Of a DNA stretch of 25,704 bases, positions 19,075 through 25,704 are shown piece after piece. The notes under the pieces were generated by a model that saw nothing but the letters and a program-made list of their open reading frames with translations, was not told the DNA's origin and made no database searches. The stretch is taken from positions 1 through 25,704 of the forward strand of contig CAMLLG010000056.1 in assembly GCA_946480825.1 (NCBI GenBank). Direction: 5' to 3'. Each line of letters starts with the position of its first letter. Position 1 is the first letter of the stretch. Source of the DNA: an uncultured Lysobacteraceae bacterium. Lineage in GTDB: Bacteria > Pseudomonadota > Gammaproteobacteria > Xanthomonadales > Xanthomonadaceae. The position numbers and the translations under genes were made by a program.

Positions 19075-19103
19075 TCGAAGAACTCAAATTTTCGAAGAAC
19101 TCA
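19075..19103 (+). repeat. Direct repeat in the hfq leader
   Basis: TCGAAGAACTCA occurs at 19075-19086 and again at 19092-19103, a period of 17 nt. A related TTCGAAGAGCG at 19046-19056 begins a near-palindrome ending in TTCTCGAA. All lie in the 222-nt miaA-hfq gap, whose last 80 nt are far more A-rich than the surroundings. Confidence 0.6.
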
Positions 19104-19113
19104 TGTTTCAGCC

Positions 19114-19122
19114 AATAACAAG
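19114..19122 (+). promoter_or_regulatory. Candidate Hfq-binding ARN triplets in the hfq leader
   Basis: AAT-AAC-AAG at 19114-19122 are three consecutive A-R-N triplets, the pattern bound by the distal face of Hfq, about 10 nt ahead of the hfq ribosome-binding site (GGGGA, 19132-19136). In E. coli Hfq represses its own translation by binding its leader. Whether that holds here is inferred. Confidence 0.35.
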
Positions 19123-19141
19123 ACCCAAAACGGGGAACACC

Positions 19142-19432
19142 ATGTCGAAGGGGCAGTCTTTGCAGGATCCTTTCCTGAACGCTTTGCGGCGCGAACGCGT
19201 TCCGGTTTCGATCTATCTCGTCAACGGCATCAAATTGCAGGGCACGATCGAATCCTTCGACCAGTTCGTGGTGCTGCTGCGCAATACCGTCAGTCAGATG
19301 GTCTACAAGCACGCGATCTCCACCGTCGTGCCGGCGCGCAACGTGCGCGTGGGCCCCGGCGGCGGATATGTGCATTCCGCCAACGATCACGACGACGGCG
19401 GCCCTTCGGGCGCGCTGGTCGGCGACGACTGA
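19142..19432 (+). CDS. hfq: RNA chaperone Hfq
   Basis: Hfq is a hexameric Sm-like protein that pairs small RNAs with their mRNA targets. The 96-residue product shows the full Sm core: [33 protein letters not shown] (Sm1, with Q8, F39 and F42 region conserved) and [13 protein letters not shown] (Sm2), with Y55, K56 and H57 at the same numbers as in E. coli. The C-terminal tail after VPARNVRV is Gly/Asp-rich, acidic and shorter than in E. coli. ATG 19142 has GGGGA at 19132-19136 with 5-nt spacing; an in-frame ATG at 19103 lies in the direct repeat and is unlikely. It sits between miaA and hflX as in most gammaproteobacteria. Confidence 0.98.
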   Translation: MSKGQSLQDPFLNALRRERVPVSIYLVNGIKLQGTIESFDQFVVLLRNTVSQMVYKHAISTVVPARNVRVGPGGGYVHSANDHDDGGPSGALVGDD

Positions 19433-19438
19433 CGCCCT

Positions 19439-19460
19439 GCGGCGGCCTTGCGGCCGCCGC
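19439..19460 (+). terminator. GC-rich hairpin directly after hfq
   Basis: GCGGCGGCC (19439-19447) and GGCCGCCGC (19452-19460) form a perfect 9-bp stem with a TTGC loop, starting 7 nt after the hfq stop. It has no T-run, so it may act as an mRNA 3' stabiliser or weak terminator. A second stem follows at 19495-19514. Confidence 0.45.
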
Positions 19461-19494
19461 GCGTCGAAGCGTCTCACGACAGATCACGGCGCGA

Positions 19495-19514
19495 TGCGGC
19501 GCGGAAGCGCCGCA
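19495..19514 (+). repeat. Second hairpin in the hfq-hflX gap
   Basis: TGCGGCGC (19495-19502) and GCGCCGCA (19507-19514) form a perfect 8-bp stem with a GGAA loop. It lies just upstream of GGCATACT (19518-19525), a possible -10 region for hflX. No T-run follows. Confidence 0.4.
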
Positions 19515-19519
19515 GACGG

Positions 19520-19525
19520 CATACT
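19520..19525 (+). promoter_or_regulatory. Possible -10 element for hflX
   Basis: CATACT at 19520-19525 lies 28 nt before the TTG start of hflX. It agrees with TATAAT at 4 of 6 positions. A convincing -35 is not visible because a GC hairpin occupies that place. Confidence 0.2.
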
Positions 19526-19553
19526 GGCTTCCCCTCTCCACGGAAGTGCCGGT

Positions 19554-21026
19554 TTGTTCGAACGTTCCCGCAAGGGCGAAATCGCGCTCCTGATCCAGAC
19601 TCACGCCGGCGGCCCGCCGGAACCCGACGTGCTGGAAGAATTCGCGGACCTCGCGCGTTCCGCCGGCGCCACCGTCGCGGCCGTGCTGCACGCGCGGATC
19701 GACAAGCCGAAGGCCGCGCTGTTGATCGGCAGCGGCAAGCTGGAAGAAGCGAAGGCCGCGGCCGATGCCACCGGCGCCGATCTGGTGCTGGTCAATCACA
19801 TGCTCAGCCCGGTGCAGGAGCGCAACCTCGAAAAAGCGCTCGGCCGTCGCGTCGTCGATCGCACCGGCCTGATCCTCGATATCTTCGCCCAGCGCGCGCG
19901 CAGTCATGAAGGCAAGCTGCAGGTGGAACTCGCGCAGCTGCGGCACATGGCCACGCGTCTCGTGCGCGGCTGGACCCATCTCGAACGTCAGCGCGGCGGC
20001 GCGATCGGACTGCGCGGCCCCGGCGAAACCCAGCTCGAAACCGATCGCCGCCTGCTGCAGAAGCGCGTCGAACAACTGCAGCGGCGGTTGGAGAAGGTCG
20101 AGGTGCAGCACACCCAGATGCGTCGCGCCCGCGTGCGCAGCGAGCTGCCGCGGGTCGCGCTGGTGGGCTATACCAATGCCGGCAAATCGACACTGTTCAA
20201 CGCGTTGACCGGCGCCGAGGCCTACGCCGACGACCGTCTGTTCGCGACCCTCGATCCGACCGTGCGCCGGATCGCGCTGCCGGGCGGCGGTGTGGTGCTG
20301 GCCGACACCGTCGGCTTCGTCCGCGATCTGCCGCATGAGCTGGTGGCCGCGTTCCGTTCCACGCTGTCGGAAGCGCGCGAGGCCGACCTGCTGCTGCACG
20401 TCATCGACGCCGCGGATCCCTTGCGCGATGAGCGCATCCGCCAGGTCGACGCGGTGCTGGCCGAAGTCGGCGCCGGCGATCTGCCGCAGTTGCTGGTCTT
20501 CAACAAGATCGACCGCATCGAGGGCGCGGTGCCGCGGCACGATCCGGCGCTGCGTTCCGCGATCGCGGGCGAGGTCGAGAGCGACGAAGCCTCGACGGCA
20601 TCCGATCCGCAGCACGATCCGCTGGCCGCGCCGCGGGTCGAGCACCACGGCCTGGAAGAAATCGCGCGCGAGCGCGTGTGGCTGTCGGCCCGCGACGGCA
20701 GCGGCCTCGATCTGCTGCGCGCGGCGCTGGTCGCGCGTCTGGGCCTGCGCCGGGTGGCTGGCAGCGTGCGCCTGCCCGCACGCGATGGCCGTCTGCGCGC
20801 GCGTCTCTACGCGCTGGAAGCGGTGCGCGCCGAGACCCACGACGACGACGGCGGCTGGACGCTGCAGGTCGATCTGGCCCAGGCCGACGCCGAAAAACTG
20901 GCTGCGGGCCCGGGCGGCGATGCGCTCGACGCGCTGCTGCCGCGGGACGATGCGGACGACGATTGGCGCCCGGATCGCCGCCGGGATGCCGGCATCGGCG
21001 GCACTCCAGACAGCGGCACCTTGTAA
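19554..21026 (+). CDS. hflX: GTPase HflX (ribosome-splitting factor)
   Basis: HflX is a GTPase that binds 50S subunits and splits stalled or stressed ribosomes. The 490-residue product has the HflX N-terminal domain (GGPPEPDVLEEFADLARSAGA, LIGSGKLEE), the linker helix with GIRGPGETQLETDRR-type GLRGPGETQLETDRRLL, then the G domain: G1 GYTNAGKS (205-212), G3 DTVG (251-254), G4 NKID (317-320) and G5 SAR (378-380). Between G4 and G5 lies an acidic insertion of about 35-40 residues (325-370), longer than in E. coli HflX (426 aa). The start chosen is TTG 19554, with GGAAG at 19542-19546 and 7-nt spacing, giving MFERSRKGEIALLIQ as in relatives. The longer open frame upstream overlaps hfq and is not coding. 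hflK follows after 51 nt. Confidence 0.96.
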   Translation: MFERSRKGEIALLIQTHAGGPPEPDVLEEFADLARSAGATVAAVLHARIDKPKAALLIGSGKLEEAKAAADATGADLVLVNHMLSPVQERNLEKALGRRVVDRTGLILDIFAQRARSHEGKLQVELAQLRHMATRLVRGWTHLERQRGGAIGLRGPGETQLETDRRLLQKRVEQLQRRLEKVEVQHTQMRRARVRSELPRVALVGYTNAGKSTLFNALTGAEAYADDRLFATLDPTVRRIALPGGGVVLADTVGFVRDLPHELVAAFRSTLSEAREADLLLHVIDAADPLRDERIRQVDAVLAEVGAGDLPQLLVFNKIDRIEGAVPRHDPALRSAIAGEVESDEASTASDPQHDPLAAPRVEHHGLEEIARERVWLSARDGSGLDLLRAALVARLGLRRVAGSVRLPARDGRLRARLYALEAVRAETHDDDGGWTLQVDLAQADAEKLAAGPGGDALDALLPRDDADDDWRPDRRRDAGIGGTPDSGTL

Positions 21027-21077
21027 ACTCACCCTCTCGCCCGCATTCCTGCGGAGCGCAACGGCTTCGGAGCAGGC

Positions 21078-22232
21078 ATGGCCTGGAACACGCCCGGCAA
21101 GGGCTCGCCCGACAAGGGCAACAACAATTCGTCGGGCGGTTCCGGCGGCGGCAATCGCAACCCGTGGAAGCCCCGTCAGAGCGGCCGCGGCGGTGGCGGT
21201 GGTTTCGACGACATCCTTGATCGCCTGCGCGGCCTGCTCGGCGGCGGTGGCGGTTCCAGCGGCGGTCCGCTGCGCTGGGTCGCGATCGCCGTGGGCCTGT
21301 GGCTGGTCTTCAGCAGCTTCGTGCTGATCACCGAACAACAGCGCGGCGTCGTGCTGCGCTTCGGCGAGTTCTCCCGGATCATGGATCCGGGCCCCAGCTT
21401 CAAACTGCCGTGGCCGATCGAAAGCGTCTACAAGGTCAACGCCACCCAGATCAAGAACTACAGCGACAGCGTGCCGGTGCTCACCAGCGACGAGAACATC
21501 GTCCAGGTCGAGATCAACGTGCAGTACCGCATCAACAATGCGCGGCTGTATCTGTTCGGCACCCGCGACGGCGACGAAGTGCTGAAGCAGGCCGTGCTCA
21601 GCTCGGTGCGCGAGCAGGTCGGCCGCTCCACCCTCGACACCGTGCTCGGCGCGCGCGACGCGCTGGCCGTGGCCGCGCGCGTCCGCCTGCAGAAATCGCT
21701 GGAGGCCTACAACACCGGTCTGGTCGTCACCGAGCTCAACCTGCCCAACGCGCGTCCGCCGGAAGAAGTGAAGCCCGCCTTCGACGACGTCAACTCCGCG
21801 CAGCAGGACAAGGACCGTTTGATCAGCGAATCCCGCGCCTACGCCGCGAAGGTCGTGCCCGAAGCGCGCGGTGAAGCCTCGCGCACCCGCACCGTCGCCG
21901 AAGGCTACAAGACCGCGTCGATCGCGCGCGCCACCGGTGATGCGTCGCGCTTCACTTCGCTGCTGCAGCAGTACCGCGGCGCGCCGGAAGTCACCCGCAA
22001 GCGCCTGTGGCTGGAAACCGTGCAGCAGGTGCTGGCCGACAATCGCAAGGTCGTCGGTGGCGACAGCCGCCAGATTCTCTATCTGCCGGTACCGCCGGCG
22101 CGCGGCCAGGCGCCCGCGGCGAGCGACAGCGCGCCGCCGCCCGAGCTGATCGCGCCCACCGTGACCGCCACCCCCGACGACACCACCACGCGCAAGGGCC
22201 GCAGCAGCGGCCGCGATGGAGACGGCCGATGA
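21078..22232 (+). CDS. hflK: HflK, FtsH protease modulator (SPFH/band 7)
   Basis: HflK forms a large periplasmic cage with HflC around FtsH and restrains its activity. The 384-residue product has a long Gly/Ser/Asn-rich cytoplasmic tail (1-63), one transmembrane helix (about 65-85), and a periplasmic SPFH domain starting ITEQQRGVVLRFGEFSRIMDPGPSFKLPWPIE. A helical region (VKPAFDDVNSAQQDKDRLISESRAYAAKVVPEARGEA) follows. The C-terminal part is Pro/Ala/Thr-rich. The start is ATG 21078 (MAWNTPGKGSPDKG), as in family members. The stop overlaps the hflC start (ATGA), consistent with equimolar production. Confidence 0.97.
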   Translation: MAWNTPGKGSPDKGNNNSSGGSGGGNRNPWKPRQSGRGGGGGFDDILDRLRGLLGGGGGSSGGPLRWVAIAVGLWLVFSSFVLITEQQRGVVLRFGEFSRIMDPGPSFKLPWPIESVYKVNATQIKNYSDSVPVLTSDENIVQVEINVQYRINNARLYLFGTRDGDEVLKQAVLSSVREQVGRSTLDTVLGARDALAVAARVRLQKSLEAYNTGLVVTELNLPNARPPEEVKPAFDDVNSAQQDKDRLISESRAYAAKVVPEARGEASRTRTVAEGYKTASIARATGDASRFTSLLQQYRGAPEVTRKRLWLETVQQVLADNRKVVGGDSRQILYLPVPPARGQAPAASDSAPPPELIAPTVTATPDDTTTRKGRSSGRDGDGR

Positions 22233-23092
22233 GATTCTCGCTCTGGATTCCGATCGCGCTGACGGCGCTGTTCATGCTGTTCGGTTCGGTCTTCATCGTG
22301 CGCGAAGGCCAGACCGCCATCGTTCTCAACCTCGGCAAGGTCGTGCGCAGCGACATCGGCCCCGGCCTGCGTTTCAAGTGGCCGCTGGTCGAAACCGCGC
22401 GCATCTTCGACGCCCGTCTTCTGGTGTTGCCGGCCGAACCCGAGCGCTACCTCACCTCCGAACGCAAGGACGTGAGCGTGGACTTCTTCGCCGTCGGCCA
22501 GATCCAGGACGGCCGCGCGTTCTACCGCGCGACCGCCGGCGATGAACTGGCCGCGATCGACCGTCTCGCGCCGATCATCAAGGACGCGCTGCGCAACGAG
22601 GTCAACGCGCGCACGCTGTCGCAGGTGGTCTCCGGCGACCGCAGCAAGATCGTCGATGCGCAGCTCGCGGCGATCAACAAGGGCGCGGCCACGCTGGGCG
22701 TGAAGATCGTCGACCTGCGGATCAAGCAGATCGACCTGCCCACCGACAGCCAGGTCATCCGCGACGTCTATCGCCGCATGAGCGCGCAGCGCCAGCAGGT
22801 CGCCAGCAAGCTCCGTGCCGAAGGCGAAGAGCAGGCCAACCAGATCCGCGCCCAGGCCGACCGCGACCGCGCGGTGATCCTGGCCGAAGCCGAACGCGAC
22901 GCGCAGAAGCTGCGCGGCGAGGGCGATGCGGAAGCCGCGCGGATCTACGGCGGCGCCGCGAACGCCGATCCCGGTTTCTACGCCTTCCAGCGCAGCCTCG
23001 AAGCCTATCGCGCGTCGTTCTCCGATGGCGACGCGGTGATCGTGCTCGACAAGGACGATCCGTTCCTGCAGTACATGCGCAGCGATCGTTGA
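22229..23092 (+). CDS. hflC: HflC, FtsH protease modulator (SPFH/band 7)
   Basis: HflC is the partner of HflK in the FtsH-HflKC complex of the inner membrane. The 287-residue product has an N-terminal transmembrane helix (about 5-24), an SPFH domain (FIVREGQTAIVLNLGKVVRSDIGPGLRFKWPLVE), a coiled-coil helix (MSAQRQQVASKLRAEGEEQANQIRAQADRDRAVILAEAERDAQKLRGEGDAEAARIYG), and a C-terminal segment ending VIVLDKDDPFLQYMR, the family hallmark. Its ATG overlaps the hflK stop. The DUF2065 gene follows after 7 nt. Confidence 0.97.
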   Translation: MRFSLWIPIALTALFMLFGSVFIVREGQTAIVLNLGKVVRSDIGPGLRFKWPLVETARIFDARLLVLPAEPERYLTSERKDVSVDFFAVGQIQDGRAFYRATAGDELAAIDRLAPIIKDALRNEVNARTLSQVVSGDRSKIVDAQLAAINKGAATLGVKIVDLRIKQIDLPTDSQVIRDVYRRMSAQRQQVASKLRAEGEEQANQIRAQADRDRAVILAEAERDAQKLRGEGDAEAARIYGGAANADPGFYAFQRSLEAYRASFSDGDAVIVLDKDDPFLQYMRSDR

Positions 23093-23099
23093 GGCCGGC

Positions 23100-23288
23100 A
23101 TGACCGACCTCTGGGCCGCCCTGGCCCTCGTCGCCGTGCTCGAAGGATTGATGCTGTTCGTCGCGCCGGGCGTGTGGCGCCGCGCGGCCGAGCAGATGCT
23201 GTCGATGCCGCCGCGCCAGTTGCGGGCGATCGGCGCGGTGGTGATGGTGACGGGGTTGTTGGCGCTTTACCTGGTCCGCGGCGGCTGA
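23100..23288 (+). CDS. DUF2065 (YjeT-like) small membrane protein
   Basis: The 62-residue protein matches the DUF2065 family, found next to hflC in many proteobacteria; its function is unknown. Two hydrophobic helices (about 5-22 and 43-59) are separated by a basic loop (WRRAAEQMLSMPPRQLR). Family features are LEGLMLFVAPGVWRR and LRAIGAVVMVTGLLALYLVR. It starts 7 nt after hflC. In E. coli and many relatives purA comes next, but here a 1.75-kb secreted protease gene intervenes. Confidence 0.93.
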   Translation: MTDLWAALALVAVLEGLMLFVAPGVWRRAAEQMLSMPPRQLRAIGAVVMVTGLLALYLVRGG

Positions 23289-23571
23289 GGCGCCGCGTGG
23301 TGCGAGCGGGCGGACCGGTATGCGGCGCGTCTCGCGTGCCGTGACCGTCGAGACGTGAATTTGTGATGCCGATCGCGTTGAGCGCCTCCGCGGCCGCGAT
23401 TTCTGCCCGGTTTCTTCCTCGCGCGCCGGGTGACAGGGCGCATACTCGACCTGCGGCACGCCAAGGCAGGCATCCGAATCCGAATCCGAACCTTGACGGC
23501 GCCGCAGTCGCCCTCGGCGATGAAGCGTTCTGTCGCCGGTGGTCCTTTCGCACGATCAAGGAGTGATCCGC
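23289..23571. other. Non-coding gap ahead of the metzincin gene
   Basis: No gene is supported in these 283 nt. A triplicated hexamer ATCCGA lies at 23472-23489. CATACT (23441-23446) could be a weak -10, 125 nt before the protease start. The ribosome-binding site AAGGAG (23558-23563) is the strongest in the neighbourhood. Confidence 0.6.
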
Positions 23572-25326
23572 ATGAAAGATACGACCCCTTCGCAACGTCG
23601 CGTCCGCGCGTTGCGCCGTACGTCCATCGCCCTCGCCGTGGCGCTGCTCGCGCCCAGCCTTCCGGCGTTCGCCGCGAACTGCCTCGCCTACAATCCGGCC
23701 AACAAGGCCAACAAGCTCTATCTGCTCTATCCGACCGCGCCGCTCGCGTTTCCCTCGTTCGGGTTTTCCGCCGGATCGGTCACCAATCCGGCCGCGCCGT
23801 TCAACGCCGCCGATCTGCCCAGCTACACGGGCACCACCGCCGCGTTGCGCGATGCGGTGACTCACGTGGTCGAACTCGACTACTGCGAGTTCAACGTCCA
23901 GGTCATCCCCACGACCACCTTGCCGCCGGCCACGTTTCCCCGGCGCAACACGGTCGCGGTGACCACCAAGTCGAACATCACCGACGGACTTTTCGGTCTG
24001 GCGCAGGCGGTCGATACGGGCGATCCGACCGCCGTCGACTATTCCTACGTCTGGGGCAAGACATACCAGGATTGGACGGGCGGTCCGGGAGGCGCCCTGA
24101 ACGGCGCCAACTCCACGCTCGATCGGTGGGCCAATTCGATCGGCGGCACCGCCGCGCACGAAGCCGGCCACAATTACGGCCTGGCGCACAACATCACGCT
24201 GGCGCCGGGGGAAGACACCTTCAAGCACCACATCATGCCCGCCGGCAGCAACCTCAACGCGGAAGATCGCGCCGGCTACCGCCGCCATTTCAGCGACGGC
24301 GAGTTCTCGACGCTCGCGGCGAACCTCGGTCTGTCGCTGCAGACCATGTGGAACTGGGACATGGTCAATCCCAACGCCGCGCCGGCGTACAGCCTCGACA
24401 TGACCGTCCTGTATCCCTCGGCCACGCCGCCGGTGATCGCCTGGGCGTTCGCCGGGTGCAGCAGCCCGTGGATCAACCCGACGGTACTCGGTCCCACGGG
24501 GCCGTCGCAGGTCTTCCAGGGCGGTACCTACTATCCCTACACCGTGCGTTGGAACACGCCCAATCCGGGCAATTGCGTCGGTCCGCCCGGCCAGGCGCCC
24601 GGCGGTGTGCTGTTCCACATCGGCGCCACGTTCACCTCGGTCAATTTCAATCTGAACACGCCGAATCCGATCGTGATCAAGGACGTCATTCTCCGCAACG
24701 CGACCAATGTCGCGATGGCGCTCAATCCGCGTCTGCATGCCTTCGATGCCGGCACGCTCGACACCATCGGCGGACAGTTCAACGTCGGCGCGTTCAATCT
24801 GGCCGCGGTGCCGCTGCAACTGGGCAATCTGGAAGTGCGGCAATTGCCGCGCGTGGTCGCGCTCGATCAGATGGTCCGCGGAGGTCGCATCGCCGACTTC
24901 ACCGGCATGCCGTTCGAACCTTGGCCGGACACCACCCGCACTCTCATCGACAGGCCGGTAACCCTGGAGCCCGGCAAGGCGATCAGTTTGCCGGTCGCGC
25001 GCCTCGACCAGAAGCGCCACGTCTATGAGGTGATCACGGCCGAGGATTGCCTGAAAGCGCTCGGCGACAGCCTCAACGGCGGGCCCGATACCGCGGACTG
25101 CTACCCGGGGACCAATGTGGATCTGTTTCCCTCCACCACGCTGTATTTCACCGGCGACACCATCGATCCCAACGCGACGTACTGGGATCCGGAGGCGAGG
25201 AAATACGTTCGCGGCCCGTTGACCAGCAGGACCTATTACCAAGTGACCGGTCGCCGCCTGGATACCGACAAGAACGGCGTCGACGATTACGTCGATCTGC
25301 AGAGGGCCAAGGCCGCCAAGCGTTGA
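23572..25326 (+). CDS. Secreted metzincin-like zinc metalloprotease
   Basis: The 584-residue product has a Sec-type signal peptide (basic MKDTTPSQRRVRALRR, hydrophobic core, cleavage near AFA-AN, residue 34). The extended zinc motif HEAGHNYGLAH (196-206: H196, E197, H200, G203, H206) is the HExxHxxGxxH pattern of metzincins, followed 16 residues on by a candidate Met-turn, HHIMP (M222). The part after about residue 265 looks like beta-rich domains (repeated NFNLNTPNPIV-type strands, Cys pairs), and the end carries a calcium-binding loop DTDKNGVDD (564-572). Overall a secreted, probably multidomain protease; I cannot assign a named family beyond metzincin-like. ATG 23572 has AAGGAG with 8-nt spacing. 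Substrate is unknown. It interrupts the usual DUF2065-purA junction, and its own leader and a downstream terminator suggest an independent transcript. Confidence 0.85.
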   Translation: MKDTTPSQRRVRALRRTSIALAVALLAPSLPAFAANCLAYNPANKANKLYLLYPTAPLAFPSFGFSAGSVTNPAAPFNAADLPSYTGTTAALRDAVTHVVELDYCEFNVQVIPTTTLPPATFPRRNTVAVTTKSNITDGLFGLAQAVDTGDPTAVDYSYVWGKTYQDWTGGPGGALNGANSTLDRWANSIGGTAAHEAGHNYGLAHNITLAPGEDTFKHHIMPAGSNLNAEDRAGYRRHFSDGEFSTLAANLGLSLQTMWNWDMVNPNAAPAYSLDMTVLYPSATPPVIAWAFAGCSSPWINPTVLGPTGPSQVFQGGTYYPYTVRWNTPNPGNCVGPPGQAPGGVLFHIGATFTSVNFNLNTPNPIVIKDVILRNATNVAMALNPRLHAFDAGTLDTIGGQFNVGAFNLAAVPLQLGNLEVRQLPRVVALDQMVRGGRIADFTGMPFEPWPDTTRTLIDRPVTLEPGKAISLPVARLDQKRHVYEVITAEDCLKALGDSLNGGPDTADCYPGTNVDLFPSTTLYFTGDTIDPNATYWDPEARKYVRGPLTSRTYYQVTGRRLDTDKNGVDDYVDLQRAKAAKR

Positions 25327-25430
25327 GTCCACGCCACCTTCGCCACGGGCCTTTCGCCGGCTCGTGGCACCGGTGCGGACCGCTCGCGAAAATAATCCGC
25401 CCCGAGGGTGGCCCCGGGGCCCAAAACCCG

Positions 25431-25436
25431 GATAAT
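25431..25436 (+). promoter_or_regulatory. Possible -10 element ahead of the purA terminator
   Basis: GATAAT matches TATAAT at 5 of 6 positions and lies 5 nt before the terminator stem at 25441 and 114 nt before purA. No -35 stands out. If used, transcripts would begin near or inside the stem, leaving it disrupted for that promoter. Confidence 0.3.
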
Positions 25437-25440
25437 GCAC

Positions 25441-25476
25441 AAAAGCCGGACGGGGCATCTGCCCCTCCGGCTTTTT
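25441..25476 (+). terminator. Intrinsic terminator between the metzincin gene and purA
   Basis: AAAAGCCGGA (25441-25450) pairs with TCCGGCTTTT (25466-25475); inside it GGGGC (25452-25456) pairs with GCCCC (25461-25465) around an ATCT loop, with one bulged C. A five-T run closes it. It ends 115-150 nt after the protease stop and 73 nt before purA. The A-run on the left makes it potentially bidirectional. Confidence 0.92.
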
Positions 25477-25549
25477 CCGTGTCGGAGGGTCTCCGGCACG
25501 CCTGTCGCAGGCCGTGGTGTCGGGCGCAAGTTGAATCTGGAGAACAGTG

Positions 25550-25704
<155 letters not shown>

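Noticed and set aside
19290..21338. Minus-strand open frame (682 codons) opposite hflX
   Set aside because: It is an antisense shadow of hflX, with no motif and no ribosome-binding site.
23472..23489. CRISPR or iteron array
   Set aside because: Only three copies of a 6-nt unit without spacers; too short for either.

Overview
The window is a GC-rich, gene-dense stretch of a gammaproteobacterial chromosome. Protein sequences, gene order and GTAG-type REP hairpins between genes point to the Xanthomonadaceae (Lysobacter/Luteimonas/Xanthomonas relatives); the genus cannot be fixed from sequence alone. Most of it is core housekeeping DNA with short or overlapping junctions (ATGA/GTGA). No integrase, transposase, CRISPR array, tRNA or rRNA was found.

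Left block (1-8273, + strand except smr): 3' part of eno, ftsB, ispD, an unrecognised exported protein, ispF, truD, a small lipoprotein with a structured-looking leader, smr (- strand), surE, pcm, an exoD-family membrane protein and nlpD. This is the well-known ftsB-ispD-ispF-truD-surE-pcm-nlpD series with extra genes. rpoS, which follows nlpD in E. coli, is absent here. A 52-nt imperfect copy of the nlpD 3' end lies there instead, followed by a lipoprotein-like endonuclease/exonuclease/phosphatase gene.

Middle block (9306-14718): a REP/BIME-like inverted repeat that also serves as a minus-strand terminator; a minus-strand operon yhbY - Mth938-domain protein - M15 peptidase lipoprotein; then rlmE, ftsH (with a strong terminator) and folP on the plus strand. 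The 356-nt gap between folP and the convergent alkane-monooxygenase-like gene has no credible ORF. It holds six DnaA-box-like 9-mers in two groups around a locally AT-rich patch, which is the least expected signal in the window.

Right block (15075-25704): an alkB-type di-iron hydroxylase (-) diverging from putP (+), a nested inverted-repeat element, then miaA-hfq-hflX-hflK-hflC-DUF2065 leading to purA (5' part only). A 584-aa secreted metzincin-like protease gene sits between the DUF2065 gene and purA, where core genomes usually have nothing. ftsH and the genes for its membrane regulators HflK/HflC lie within about 8 kb of each other. The hfq leader is unusually A-rich and carries candidate Hfq-binding ARN triplets.

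Functions are assigned from recognised family motifs; no database search was run. Promoter calls rest on -10-like hexamers only and are tentative.
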